Source: a virus
Direction: 5' to 3' (one strand)
Virus record (IMG/VR): IMGVR_UViG_3300028536_000160
Span: 1 to 22,735 of that record
Length of the DNA stretch: 22,735 nucleotides
How positions within the stretch are numbered: the stretch's first letter is position 1; each line of letters begins with the position of its first letter. Shown here piece after piece: positions 11,675 through 19,051 of the stretch. The notes beneath the pieces were generated by a model, which did no database searches, was not told where the DNA came from, and saw nothing but the letters and a program-made list of their open reading frames with translations. The translations under genes were made by a program, and so were the position numbers.

Positions 11675-12024
11675 GCATTAGCGAGGAAGAACTGCAAGAG
11701 TGCGAAATAATCAATGAAGAATCCCGATACCCATTGTCTCCATTGAAGATAGGGCGTCTCATTCAGGAAGTGAGAGAGTTGCGGGGAGCCATGTTTGCTC
11801 AGGATGAACGCGAGCGAAGGGCCGCAGAAAGATTGGGAATGGTCCATACCTGCGACTGGCCGGATGAAGTTGCAGATAGAGTTCAGGCAGCCGAGCACCG
11901 CGAAAAGGTGGCGATGAGGGCGCTGGGAAATGTGGTTTCATTCGTCAATGGCAATACGGGTGAGCATGCTGATGTAGATGAGGCGCTTGAACAGGCCGGG
12001 AAGGAGCTTGATAGTGAGCGATAA
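11671..12024 (+). CDS. Hypothetical phage protein, helical and charged
   Basis: 117 residues. MSISEEELQECEIINEESRY, then a long helix with RELRGAMFAQDERERRAAER and CDWPDEVADRVQAAEHREKV. The 'MxAQDERERxAAERxG...CDWPD' pattern occurs in other uncharacterised phage proteins that I recall. Probably a coiled-coil/helical bundle. ATGA overlap with the preceding membrane protein gene. Confidence 0.65.
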   Translation: MSISEEELQECEIINEESRYPLSPLKIGRLIQEVRELRGAMFAQDERERRAAERLGMVHTCDWPDEVADRVQAAEHREKVAMRALGNVVSFVNGNTGEHADVDEALEQAGKELDSER

Positions 12025-12214
12025 GTGGATCAGCGTCGTCGAAGGTCTACCCGAAGATAAGCAAATGTGCATCGTCTTCAATAGTCAGGTTGAGTATCCA
12101 TTTATCGCTCGCTATATCGGAGGTCGTGATTTCCACGATTTCTTTAAGAACTGGGTGCCAGTTGATTATTGGATGTTGATGCCAGACCCGCCAAAGGAAC
12201 CATCCGATGACTAA
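12014..12214 (+). CDS. DUF551-like protein
   Basis: 66 residues from a GTG at 12014 with AGGAG seven bases upstream, overlapping the end of the preceding gene. KWISVVEGLPEDKQMCIVFN at the start and VDYWMLMPDPPKEP at the end match the DUF551 signature (WISVxxxLPexxxxVLv ... VTHWMPLPePP). The family is common in phages and prophages, of unknown biochemical role. A previously possible longer frame starting at 11978 lacks an SD. Confidence 0.78.
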   Translation: MSDKWISVVEGLPEDKQMCIVFNSQVEYPFIARYIGGRDFHDFFKNWVPVDYWMLMPDPPKEPSDD

Positions 12215-12416
12215 CGAACTTAGCTTAGAGCAGAGAGCGGAACGGCGCGAGGATTGTACAGAGTCCTGGTTGTTGGCTCTCCAAGTAGAAGAATTGCGAG
12301 ATGCGCTATTGCAATCTCCGTGTAATTGCTTGTATAGGCCTGTATCCGGGAAGAGAGAACGTGAAATAGTTTCATGCAGGCGCTGTGAGGCCCTAGCCAA
12401 GACGGAGGTTCTATGA
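12207..12416 (+). CDS. Small Cys-containing hypothetical protein
   Basis: 69 residues: an N-terminal helix (LSLEQRAERREDCTESWLLA) and a C-terminal part with C39, C41, C57 and C60 (SPCNCLYRP; VSCRRCEAL), which could form a single zinc site. ATGA overlaps on both sides. No family known. Confidence 0.6.
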   Translation: MTNELSLEQRAERREDCTESWLLALQVEELRDALLQSPCNCLYRPVSGKREREIVSCRRCEALAKTEVL

Positions 12417-12676
12417 GTGAATTTCGGAATCAAGCAATTCTGGATGTAGCTGAGACTTTGGATTTGCAAAAATATCAGATTGAGGTGCTACTGAAGACTC
12501 CAGTAATTATATATGCCGTCGCCCAGCGCGAACGCGTTCTAGAGCTTGAGCGGGGGCTATGTGATTGCAGGATCACCCTTGAAAGGATATTTGAGGCTAA
12601 ATGGCGCAAATGGGAAGATGGTTTAAATACTCCCGAAGAGTTTATAGCGTGGGCAAAGAATAGAGCATTTGGATAA
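12413..12676 (+). CDS. Hypothetical helical protein
   Basis: 87 residues, starting MSEFRNQAILDVAETLDLQK, mostly helical (YAVAQRERVLELERGLCDCR) and ending in an aromatic-basic stretch (EEFIAWAKNRAFG). The start overlaps the previous stop (ATGA). No metal, membrane or catalytic motif beyond a CxC. Unknown function. Confidence 0.6.
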   Translation: MSEFRNQAILDVAETLDLQKYQIEVLLKTPVIIYAVAQRERVLELERGLCDCRITLERIFEAKWRKWEDGLNTPEEFIAWAKNRAFG

Positions 12677-12725
12677 TTGGGCAAGATAGATGCAATTCTG
12701 GCGCGAGAGGAGAAAGAGGAGAGTC

Positions 12726-13586
12726 ATGAGAAAGCATAAGGAAACACGCGAAGAAAAAGCAGACCGCTTTAAGCAGGAGAGCGGTAAGGAATTTCATACT
12801 TCCGATTGTTCTACTAGCATAGCTCCCGCAGAAGAACCGGGGCCATGTGATTGCGATGCAGATGATCCCGCTACCGGCTGGATAAATATGGTGATGGGTT
12901 GGGCACGTATAAATCATCTCGAATCTGACACCGTTATATCGGCATTGTGCCGTGCAAAAGATTTTTTGGCGGCCGATAAAGCGCGAGTGCGAGAGCTTGA
13001 AGCGGAACTAGAGACTGCAAAAGATTTCTTATCCAACATATCAGTAGAACGTGACAATGCTGAAGTGCATGCTTCCGAGCTTGAGCAACAGTTGAAAGAG
13101 CAAAATGTGGAGATAGGGAGATTGAATTCTTGCAAGACTACCTACGATACCAATCTTTCTACTCTTGCCAGCAATCATGCTATTCAAATCCGAGAGCTAA
13201 CTAATGAAGCGCGGCAGGCTCATGCAGATGGCCGCAAAGCTGGGCTTGAGGATGCTGCGTGCTACATCGAAAAAGCTAACGATGTGGAAGACCGAATTCG
13301 CATAGCAGAAGATATCCGCGCACTCGCCAATTCAGAGACTGGGATGTCTGCCTATTATGGCCAAGTGGATGTGATGATTGCCCGATGCCGATGGACCACT
13401 AAGCCTATGGAATCATGCGATTGTGGAGATTGCAAGACTAACAAGGTTAAGCCAGGAGAATGGATACAGCCTGTGCGCAAAGGTTATCGCATGGAATGCT
13501 GCGATTGCGGCCTCGTACATCGATTGAACTTCCGAATCCGCAAAGGTAAAACTCAGTTTCAGGCATTTAGAGAGGATCAACCATGA
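12726..13586 (+). CDS. Coiled-coil protein with C-terminal zinc-ribbon-like domain
   Basis: 286 residues. The start at 12726 has GAGGAG four bases upstream; an in-frame ATG at 12690 is weaker. After a Lys/Glu-rich start and a Cys-containing segment (PGPCDCDADDP), residues 78-135 form a coiled coil (KARVRELEAELETAKDFLSN). Residues 150-205 are helical, and the C-terminus has CDCGDC (231-236) and CCDCGLVHRLNFRIRKGK (258-275), together a likely zinc ribbon. The last domain recurs as a stand-alone or fused module in phage proteins that I recall. Oligomerisation through the coil and metal binding are inferred; function unknown. Confidence 0.68.
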   Translation: MRKHKETREEKADRFKQESGKEFHTSDCSTSIAPAEEPGPCDCDADDPATGWINMVMGWARINHLESDTVISALCRAKDFLAADKARVRELEAELETAKDFLSNISVERDNAEVHASELEQQLKEQNVEIGRLNSCKTTYDTNLSTLASNHAIQIRELTNEARQAHADGRKAGLEDAACYIEKANDVEDRIRIAEDIRALANSETGMSAYYGQVDVMIARCRWTTKPMESCDCGDCKTNKVKPGEWIQPVRKGYRMECCDCGLVHRLNFRIRKGKTQFQAFREDQP

Positions 13587-14032
13587 AACCAATCATCATC
13601 GCGTTGCTGCTGGCGGGCACGGCGTGGGGGCAGCAAGCCGCTCATCCTGACCCTGTCCCAAGGGGATGGGCATTGATGCAGCTACCTGCGCCGGGCATGA
13701 ACAATCATGTCCTTGCAGGCCCGGAGGCCGGACCGATTGGATTTGCACGCGCCGACTACTACGAAGCCCATGAAGCTATTGTCAACGTCCTCGACCATGC
13801 TCAACTAAACAACGCCGAATGGGAGAACCTGTACTCGCTCGCGCATGCAGTCAACAATGTTTATCTATTCCTCGGCACAAGCAAGGCTACCGGGACGGAT
13901 GCGGTAAAGGCTAAGCTGGAACTTGAAGCGCTCCACATAGGCGAGAAGCTGGACAAGTACCATATCCCTACGCACGAAGAGGACATGGACGAATTGCTGC
14001 GCAAGATGGATGGCTGGGGAAAGAAGCTGTGA
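13583..14032 (+). CDS. Secreted hypothetical protein
   Basis: 149 residues with a clear Sec signal peptide (MKPIIIALLLAGTAWGQQ; cleavage probably before the Gln pair, AWG|QQ). The mature part is helical (YEAHEAIVNVLDHAQLNNAE; LELEALHIGEKLDKYHIP), with no known catalytic motif. Overlaps the previous gene by ATGA; last gene before the terminator. A periplasmic role, for instance in superinfection exclusion, is possible but not shown by the sequence. Confidence 0.7.
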   Translation: MKPIIIALLLAGTAWGQQAAHPDPVPRGWALMQLPAPGMNNHVLAGPEAGPIGFARADYYEAHEAIVNVLDHAQLNNAEWENLYSLAHAVNNVYLFLGTSKATGTDAVKAKLELEALHIGEKLDKYHIPTHEEDMDELLRKMDGWGKKL

Positions 14033-14082
14033 TATAGTTCATTTAGAGTATGTTTCATGAGGTTTACTCCAATCCAATGGCT

Positions 14083-14113
14083 AAGGGCCGCTTATCAGGC
14101 GGCCCTTCTTTTT
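14083..14113 (+). terminator. Rho-independent terminator of the rightward accessory operon
   Basis: AAGGGCCGC (14083-14091) pairs perfectly with GCGGCCCTT (14099-14107) around TTATCAG, followed by CTTCTTTTT-type T-rich sequence. It lies 50 bases after the last rightward stop and just before the end of the convergent late operon. Confidence 0.9.
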
Positions 14114-14116
14114 GGT

Positions 14117-14578
14117 TTATGCAGGTGTTGAGAATGATATTTGAAGTCCTGCGGATCGATTTGTAGCAGGGGTCACGGTTAGAGTGTTCGCGGCCGTAAA
14201 GCTGGATACCGTTCCATCGGAATCGGTGACAGTTGCAGCTACGGTGACAGTTGCAGTTCCGGCGGCAAGCGCTTTGTAGGTCGCTGTGCCATCGGCATTG
14301 GCTGTCTGGCTGGCGATGGTTGGATCACTGATCGTGTAAACCTGGGCGGATACTGCCGCGCCAGGAGTAACGGTTACGCCATCGGCCTCAAGAGGCACGG
14401 TGGTCGCGATAGTGGACTGTCCGATTGCTTCGGTTACTGGTGTAGATGCCATATTATCTCCAAACTTGATAGCTATGAATTGAGTGTGGCTGTGGCTGTG
14501 GCTGAGATCATGTTCGATCTTGCGCAGAGTATGGAGTATTTTCTCCAAGAGTTCGATAGATTTGTGATTGTCAAACAT
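14117..14578 (-). CDS. Ig-like (BIG2-type) phage protein
   Basis: 153 residues. A short helical N-terminus (MFDNHKSIELLEKILHTLRK, IEHDLSHSHSH) is followed by an Ig-like beta-sandwich with PGAAVSAQVYTISDPTIASQ and TATYKALAAGTATVTVAATV, as in bacterial BIG2-like domains. Such domains decorate phage capsids or tails and can bind surface sugars. The start at 14578 has GGAG five bases upstream; an internal ATG at residue 43 also has GGAG and could give a 111-residue form containing only the Ig part; a TTG at 14629 is a third option. The SD of the chosen start lies in a small hairpin (14583-14595). Confidence 0.75.
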   Translation of the reverse strand: MFDNHKSIELLEKILHTLRKIEHDLSHSHSHTQFIAIKFGDNMASTPVTEAIGQSTIATTVPLEADGVTVTPGAAVSAQVYTISDPTIASQTANADGTATYKALAAGTATVTVAATVTDSDGTVSSFTAANTLTVTPATNRSAGLQISFSTPA

Positions 14579-14582
14579 GCGG

Positions 14583-14595
14583 ACTCCACTGGAGT
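14583..14595 (-). promoter_or_regulatory. Hairpin covering the ribosome-binding site of the Ig-like gene
   Basis: On the minus strand ACTCC-AGT-GGAGT forms a 5-base-pair stem with a triloop, and the 3' arm contains the GGAG used as SD for the start at 14578. It could reduce translation of the long form relative to the internal start. Confidence 0.4.
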
Positions 14596-14693
14596 AGACG
14601 CTTGTTGGAAACAGAAAGATGCACAGCAAAGAAAAACTCCATACCCTGTTGGATACGGAGTAATCTGCTCTGGCAGTACCGCGATATTCCTTT

Positions 14694-14954
14694 CTAGGTA
14701 ATAGGGTCCGGGGAAGTCAATGGCGTTTGATTCGGGAGAAGGTCAGCTACGGTGCTGGTATTGATGGGCATGCCGGAAGCCTCGGAATAGGCTGCCAGAG
14801 CTTTCGTTGCCAATGTGGAGAATAAGTCCACCAGTCCAGCCGCAGCGGTCGTTTCTAGTGCCACGCCAGGCGCAACAGCTCCGATTGTGGCGAGAATGGT
14901 ATCTGCAATGCCCTGAATCTCTGTGACGATGCTTGAAGCGGTATCTAGACTCAC
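14694..14954 (-). CDS. Hypothetical protein, 86 residues
   Basis: GTG start at 14954 with AAGGAGG six bases upstream, overlapping the stop of the lipoprotein gene. Sequence rich in Ala, Thr, Ile and Leu: TEIQGIADTILATIGAVAPG and GLVDLFSTLATKALAAYSEA. Moderately hydrophobic, it may be an amphipathic or membrane-associated helical hairpin. It follows the lysis genes but has no clear holin signature. Unknown function. Confidence 0.65.
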   Translation of the reverse strand: MSLDTASSIVTEIQGIADTILATIGAVAPGVALETTAAAGLVDLFSTLATKALAAYSEASGMPINTSTVADLLPNQTPLTSPDPIT

Positions 14955-15325
14955 TGGGTGCCTCCTTTGGCAGCATAAAGCGCCTTGATCTGCGCGATGA
15001 GTTGCGGTAATTTGACGAGAATTGCCGATACAACCTGCTGTTGCGCCGTAAGATCGCCGCTGGAGGCCTTCTGCGCCTTGTAATTCTCATAGACGATCAT
15101 GGCATTGACCGCATCAGTCTGAAGCTGTTTGGCCGCGTTAATTGCAGCATAGGACTGCGGCGTCTTTGGGATTGTGCCGGATTCATAATCGGCTTGAGCG
15201 GTATCGATTACGGCCTTCGATGCAGAGAGGGTTTGGAACGCCGACCTCTCCCAGGAGGTACATGCGGCCACGAAAAGGCATATCGCAATGAGTGAGATCG
15301 AGGTAAATCGATGTAGTGACCTCAT
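14951..15325 (-). CDS. Phage lipoprotein in the lysis region
   Basis: 124 residues with a lipoprotein signal peptide: MRSLHRFTSISLIAICLFVA then AC (lipobox FVAAC, lipidated C22; +2 Thr and so probably outer-membrane directed). The mature part is a long helix (AAINAAKQLQTDAVNAMIVY; LPQLIAQIKALYAAKGGTQ). The position right after endolysin and holin-like genes makes an outer-membrane spanin-type role conceivable, although the usual Pro-rich stretch and a paired inner-membrane spanin are not seen. The start overlaps the holin-like gene's stop (ATGA); the longer open frame upstream to 15391 lacks support. Confidence 0.7.
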   Translation of the reverse strand: MRSLHRFTSISLIAICLFVAACTSWERSAFQTLSASKAVIDTAQADYESGTIPKTPQSYAAINAAKQLQTDAVNAMIVYENYKAQKASSGDLTAQQQVVSAILVKLPQLIAQIKALYAAKGGTQ

Positions 15326-15504
15326 TTCGCGGTATCCTTGGCCAGCAGTCCAGTAAGTCCAGAGACGATGGCTGTTGCGGTGAGAATCCACTTCTCATTT
15401 GCGCTGCCCTGATTAAGCGCGGCCAGAATAACTCCGGCCACGCTCAGTATGCCGCCAACCGTGGTCTTCCAGTTGGCTCCGATACGATTGATGATTTCGT
15501 TCAT
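15322..15504 (-). CDS. Holin-like small membrane protein
   Basis: 60 residues with two membrane helices: TTVGGILSVAGVILAALNQ (14-32) and WILTATAIVSGLTGLLA (39-55), a short polar link and a Lys-rich end (KDTAK). This is the size and topology of class II-like phage holins, which make the inner-membrane hole that releases the endolysin. AAGGAG lies before the ATG, which overlaps the endolysin's stop. Similar small proteins of unknown function exist near phage lysozymes, so 'holin' is a functional inference. Confidence 0.65.
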   Translation of the reverse strand: MNEIINRIGANWKTTVGGILSVAGVILAALNQGSANEKWILTATAIVSGLTGLLAKDTAK

Positions 15505-15974
15505 ATTTGGCTCCTTAAGATTTCTACATTGTCAGCACAGCGAGTTTTCACCTGACCGCACCATCTGCTGTTCTCCAACTCTGCGGCAGCTTGATTGTAG
15601 TCTTTGGCCTCAAGTGCGGCGCGGAACTTAACAAATTGTGAAAACTTAGGCGATCCGAGATTAAAGCATAAGTCAACCACTACAGCCTGCACTCTATCGG
15701 GCAGGATATCGAAGTTCTTGACTAGCCCTTTTGAGGCGAAGATTGCAGCGTTTACCGTGTCGTCTAGCAGGCGGTCGATCTCTATATCAGCGAGGTATTC
15801 GCCATTGCGCACAGCATTGTAGTCAAGTCCAGCAAGGGCTACCGAAGAAGCGGCAAGAGCAGAATCGAGATTGAATCCAACCCCTACCGTCAGATGTCCT
15901 GTCGTATCCACATAGGCCGTATGGCGACGGCCTTCATGGTGTTCGATCAGGGCAGTGATGGCATCGCGGTCCAT
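15501..15974 (-). CDS. Endolysin, T4-type lysozyme (GH24)
   Basis: 157 residues; cleaves peptidoglycan glycan strands at lysis. The catalytic region HHEGRRHTAYVDTTGHLTVG shows the GH24 triad E14, D23 and T29 with the same spacing as in T4 lysozyme (9 and 6 residues), followed by VGVGFNLD. Further on DRVQAVVVDLCFNLG and KFRAALEAKDYNQAAAELEN are typical helices of the second lobe. No signal peptide or SAR-type membrane segment is seen, so export must depend on a holin. TAATG overlap with the Pro-rich gene upstream and ATGA with the holin-like gene downstream. Confidence 0.92.
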   Translation of the reverse strand: MDRDAITALIEHHEGRRHTAYVDTTGHLTVGVGFNLDSALAASSVALAGLDYNAVRNGEYLADIEIDRLLDDTVNAAIFASKGLVKNFDILPDRVQAVVVDLCFNLGSPKFSQFVKFRAALEAKDYNQAAAELENSRWCGQVKTRCADNVEILRSQI

Positions 15975-16132
15975 TAGGCGTTCGCTTCGTCTTCCAAACG
16001 GTGCGCAATGGCCATGAGACTGGCCGCCGCTTCACGCAGCTCAACTGCGAGAGGGACGACAACTAAGCGGTTGGCTGGTGTCTGGGGCGGTGGTTGCGGG
16101 GGCTGTGGGTGCGGAGGTCCTGGGTCGCTCAT
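15974..16132 (-). CDS. Proline-rich small protein upstream of the endolysin
   Basis: 52 residues starting MSDPGPPHPQPPQPPPQTPA, then a short helix (VELREAAASLMAIAHRLEDE). AAAGGAG lies six bases before the ATG at 16132, and the stop overlaps the endolysin start (TAATG). The Pro-rich arm could span the periplasm or bind a partner, but no signal peptide is present. Unknown function. Confidence 0.6.
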   Translation of the reverse strand: MSDPGPPHPQPPQPPPQTPANRLVVVPLAVELREAAASLMAIAHRLEDEANA

Positions 16133-16141
16133 ATTTCTCCT

Positions 16142-16525
16142 TTATTTTACGGTTGCATCAAATTGTTGCGCAGCGCGTTCGAGCTGGGACTGACTCATTA
16201 TATGTTCTAGCAACGTGTGGTGAGAAGTGTTTTCGTAAGTGATGACTCCCAGGATGGTAAGGACGACTGTGCAAATAACAGTGATCACGGCCATCCAAAG
16301 TATTTTCCGTTCCCGCATCTCCCTCACTTCAGTGAGGACTTGCTGCTGCTGATGTTCGATCCGGGCCTCGTATATCTTCTTCTCTTCATCGCGAGTCTTT
16401 GACCACGTGAAGTATTCGTCGAACTTGCGGATGATGCCGCCCTGGCCAAACTCCCCAAAAAGCGTGCGCTCCATATTGTCTACTCTTCTTTCTAATCGGA
16501 CGACTGGGGTCTCAGGTTCTGTCAT
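16142..16525 (-). CDS. XhlA-like coiled-coil membrane protein
   Basis: 127 residues. A coiled coil (RLERRVDNMERTLFGEFGQG; EARIEHQQQQVLTEVREMRE) is followed by one membrane helix (75-97, ILWMAVITVICTVVLTILGV) and a short tail. This organisation resembles XhlA/hemolysin-type phage proteins, which associate with the inner membrane next to holin and endolysin. The ATG at 16525 has AGAGGAAAC upstream at a somewhat long distance. It may help holin function or host membrane damage. Family assignment is moderate. Confidence 0.62.
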   Translation of the reverse strand: MTEPETPVVRLERRVDNMERTLFGEFGQGGIIRKFDEYFTWSKTRDEEKKIYEARIEHQQQQVLTEVREMRERKILWMAVITVICTVVLTILGVITYENTSHHTLLEHIMSQSQLERAAQQFDATVK

Positions 16526-16588
16526 CGATTTGGTTTCCTCTCTCCCTCAATTTGAGAACGCCTGGAGATAGTAGAGCAAGTGAATCAA

Positions 16589-19051
16589 TCAATTTCCTGT
16601 ACAAGTAAAACCTATCGGGTCAGTTGCAATGAGTGGTAACGCAATAATGATAAACTGACTTCCCGTCACTTTATTCAGATAAAGCGATGTAGCATTCGTC
16701 GTTCCGTTCGGAGTGTTATTGTGCGACGCAAATTGACACTCATATGTAGTGTCGGAAAACGCCGAAGCTGCCGAAAGAGTAACAGTGGTTTGATTGTAAG
16801 TAGGACTGGCAACTCCCGGAAGCGCAGCGGATACTCCAGTAACGATCTTGGCTCCAGTGCGCACCGTATTCGAGCATGTGCCTGTAATTCCACAATATAC
16901 AGAAGTGGGATGATTCGAAACTGTGAGATTCGCTACCGGAGTGGTCGAGGTTACTGCCAACGGCGCTGTGCCTGTGGCGATGTTCGAAGTAAATGCTGTG
17001 GCAGTCTCAGCGCCTCGCGTTATCTGATTGCCGCTCACATCCCAGTAAGCCGAAGCATGGCAGGATGTGTAGTTGGTGAACGTGGGGCAGTTAAGAACTG
17101 CCGCCGCTCCGGATGTTACTAAGGCGTCCACTATGACGGCATGATCATTGTCATATGCCGCCGCCGCCCCTTGAAAGCTGTTACTCCCGTTATTGTTGAA
17201 GAGAATGCCGGGAACGATGCTTGTAGCCGCTGGATTGCCGATTCCCACCCCATAAATCTGCCACCAGTTTGCGAATCCCGATGCCACGGGGTTGGCCACC
17301 ATAGGACTATTGATGATCGGTCCCGAGGGCTGAAGATTCTGATATTGCGCGGAACTCGCGCCCTTTCCTGCAAGATTTGGATAGAAAATGTTCCATCCGG
17401 CGGTTGACGCCGAGTTTTCTACAGTCTGAACTTCGTGCCAATATCCGCAATCGTTCGGATGCAGTGGCTGATTTCCTCCGGGGCATCCGGAATTTGCCGC
17501 TCCGTTGGCCATGTCGGTTGACGTGTTGACCCCAGGAGTCCCAGTGCGCATATCGGCAAAGATCACGTTTAGGTGATCTGCGATCGCCGTGTTCACCATA
17601 TTTACAGCAGCAGTGTTATATGCCGCAGTGGCAGCTGAAAGCGCATCGGCAAATTGCCGCAGCACGCCTTCCATGATGACGTAGGATGGTGGATTCACAA
17701 AGACAGCCGAAGGCGGGGCATCGATACCCTTGATCGCTACAATGTTCCCTGCGGCAGTTGTAGAGCTTACCGTGAACACAACCACGTGCGAAGTGGCGGG
17801 GCTCACGGTATATTCCTGTCTCATCACTTCGCCACGCGAGTCGGGAAGAGTTTGTCCGTTACATCCAAAATTGTTGAATGTTGTGCTGGCATTGCAGACA
17901 TCATTCACCGGCGTTCCGTCTACGGTTGCCGTAAACGTACCAGCGCTGGTATTGCCAGCCACGTAAACAATACCGATTTTGGTCTGCGCCGTAGTCGTCG
18001 CAATCGTGCATGTTAGTGTGCTTCCATTAGTGGTGTTTTGCAGAGTCGCATAATTCAATGCAGCCGCATTCATTGCCGGGCCGATAGTGGGATTAACCCA
18101 TGATCCGGCAGCCGTGCATGCGCTAGCCTGTATGCGGCTCGCCGGAGGTAAGCCAACATAGTAAAGTATGGCGTTCAGCGCATTGGTGTAGTTGTTGATC
18201 CCTCCAGTCGTATTGCCAACAAAATTGGCATCGTTGATGCCGCCTTTCATCACTATCTTTGGAATACGATTTGGAGATGCCGCGCCGGGAACGAAGTAGG
18301 TATAGAGATTGTCTCCCACGTTGGACATGTAAAAGCCCGACACGCCATAGTCGATTGCCTGCCCTAAGCTGTCAGCAGCCAAGAGGGAGAATTCGCAGTT
18401 AGCAGGGGTAGAAGGACCCGAGCCATTGGGACAGGCTATGGTGCTGTCGCCGAATCCGTAAAGAATCCCGTAGTTATAACCCTGTGAGAGGTTAAGAGCC
18501 GAATTCATCTGCGGAGTAGTGGCATTGGCAATCCCACCTGTGCCGCTTCCAGCAAGCACAGAAGTACCAGTAGTTTCATTCAGATTGCTATTGCCGATCG
18601 TGTTGCTTGTCACCCATTTCGTTACCGCGCCAACTGTAGGCGTGCCTGCCGCTGACAAGGTAGTGGAAGGGAGATCGGATGCCCCAAGCACGCGGAAGAA
18701 TGGCGCTGCATTTCCGCCGGAAGTTGGGCCAGCCAATATAGTGTTTGCGGGCACGGAATTGTAGGTAAATGTCGGAACCGTTGTGGGATTGGCGACGCTG
18801 AACAGGCCGGACCCATCGACTACGCTCGTTACAGTGCCACTTCCACCACCACCGCCTGCAATCTGGCCCCACGTACCGCTCTGGCAGCTATATAGCGTGC
18901 CGGATGGAGTCACTAATCGAATGGGCAGGTTAGCAGAGCACGCGCCGCTGGGAGCCGATGGAGAAGTAATTATCTGGGGCGGATAATAAACTTGCGCATG
19001 GCAATTCAGCAAGCCGACGATGAAAGCAAGAAAATAGATGATTTTTTTCAT
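16589..19051 (-). CDS. Tail fibre with SGNH/GDSL hydrolase domain and signal peptide
   Basis: 820 residues. Begins with a Sec signal peptide (MKKIIYFLAFIVGLLNCHAQ). Next a small Cys-containing module (LVTPSGTLYSCQSGTWGQI), a Gly linker and the phage-tail motif SGTVTSVVDGSGLF with ANTILAGPTSGGNAAPFFRV, widespread in phage tail fibres. The SGNH hydrolase follows: YGFGDSTIACPNGSG (S203 nucleophile), KGGINDANFVGN (N273), LHPNDCGYWHE (H531). Between blocks III and IV sits a beta-rich insertion (about 305-450). The Asp usually three residues before the His is Gln528. The C-terminal 250 residues are Thr/Ser/Ala-rich beta structure. Probably deacetylates or de-esterifies host surface polysaccharide. 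The start overlaps the tailspike gene's stop (ATGA). Confidence 0.83.
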   Translation of the reverse strand: MKKIIYFLAFIVGLLNCHAQVYYPPQIITSPSAPSGACSANLPIRLVTPSGTLYSCQSGTWGQIAGGGGGSGTVTSVVDGSGLFSVANPTTVPTFTYNSVPANTILAGPTSGGNAAPFFRVLGASDLPSTTLSAAGTPTVGAVTKWVTSNTIGNSNLNETTGTSVLAGSGTGGIANATTPQMNSALNLSQGYNYGILYGFGDSTIACPNGSGPSTPANCEFSLLAADSLGQAIDYGVSGFYMSNVGDNLYTYFVPGAASPNRIPKIVMKGGINDANFVGNTTGGINNYTNALNAILYYVGLPPASRIQASACTAAGSWVNPTIGPAMNAAALNYATLQNTTNGSTLTCTIATTTAQTKIGIVYVAGNTSAGTFTATVDGTPVNDVCNASTTFNNFGCNGQTLPDSRGEVMRQEYTVSPATSHVVVFTVSSTTAAGNIVAIKGIDAPPSAVFVNPPSYVIMEGVLRQFADALSAATAAYNTAAVNMVNTAIADHLNVIFADMRTGTPGVNTSTDMANGAANSGCPGGNQPLHPNDCGYWHEVQTVENSASTAGWNIFYPNLAGKGASSAQYQNLQPSGPIINSPMVANPVASGFANWWQIYGVGIGNPAATSIVPGILFNNNGSNSFQGAAAAYDNDHAVIVDALVTSGAAAVLNCPTFTNYTSCHASAYWDVSGNQITRGAETATAFTSNIATGTAPLAVTSTTPVANLTVSNHPTSVYCGITGTCSNTVRTGAKIVTGVSAALPGVASPTYNQTTVTLSAASAFSDTTYECQFASHNNTPNGTTNATSLYLNKVTGSQFIIIALPLIATDPIGFTCTGN

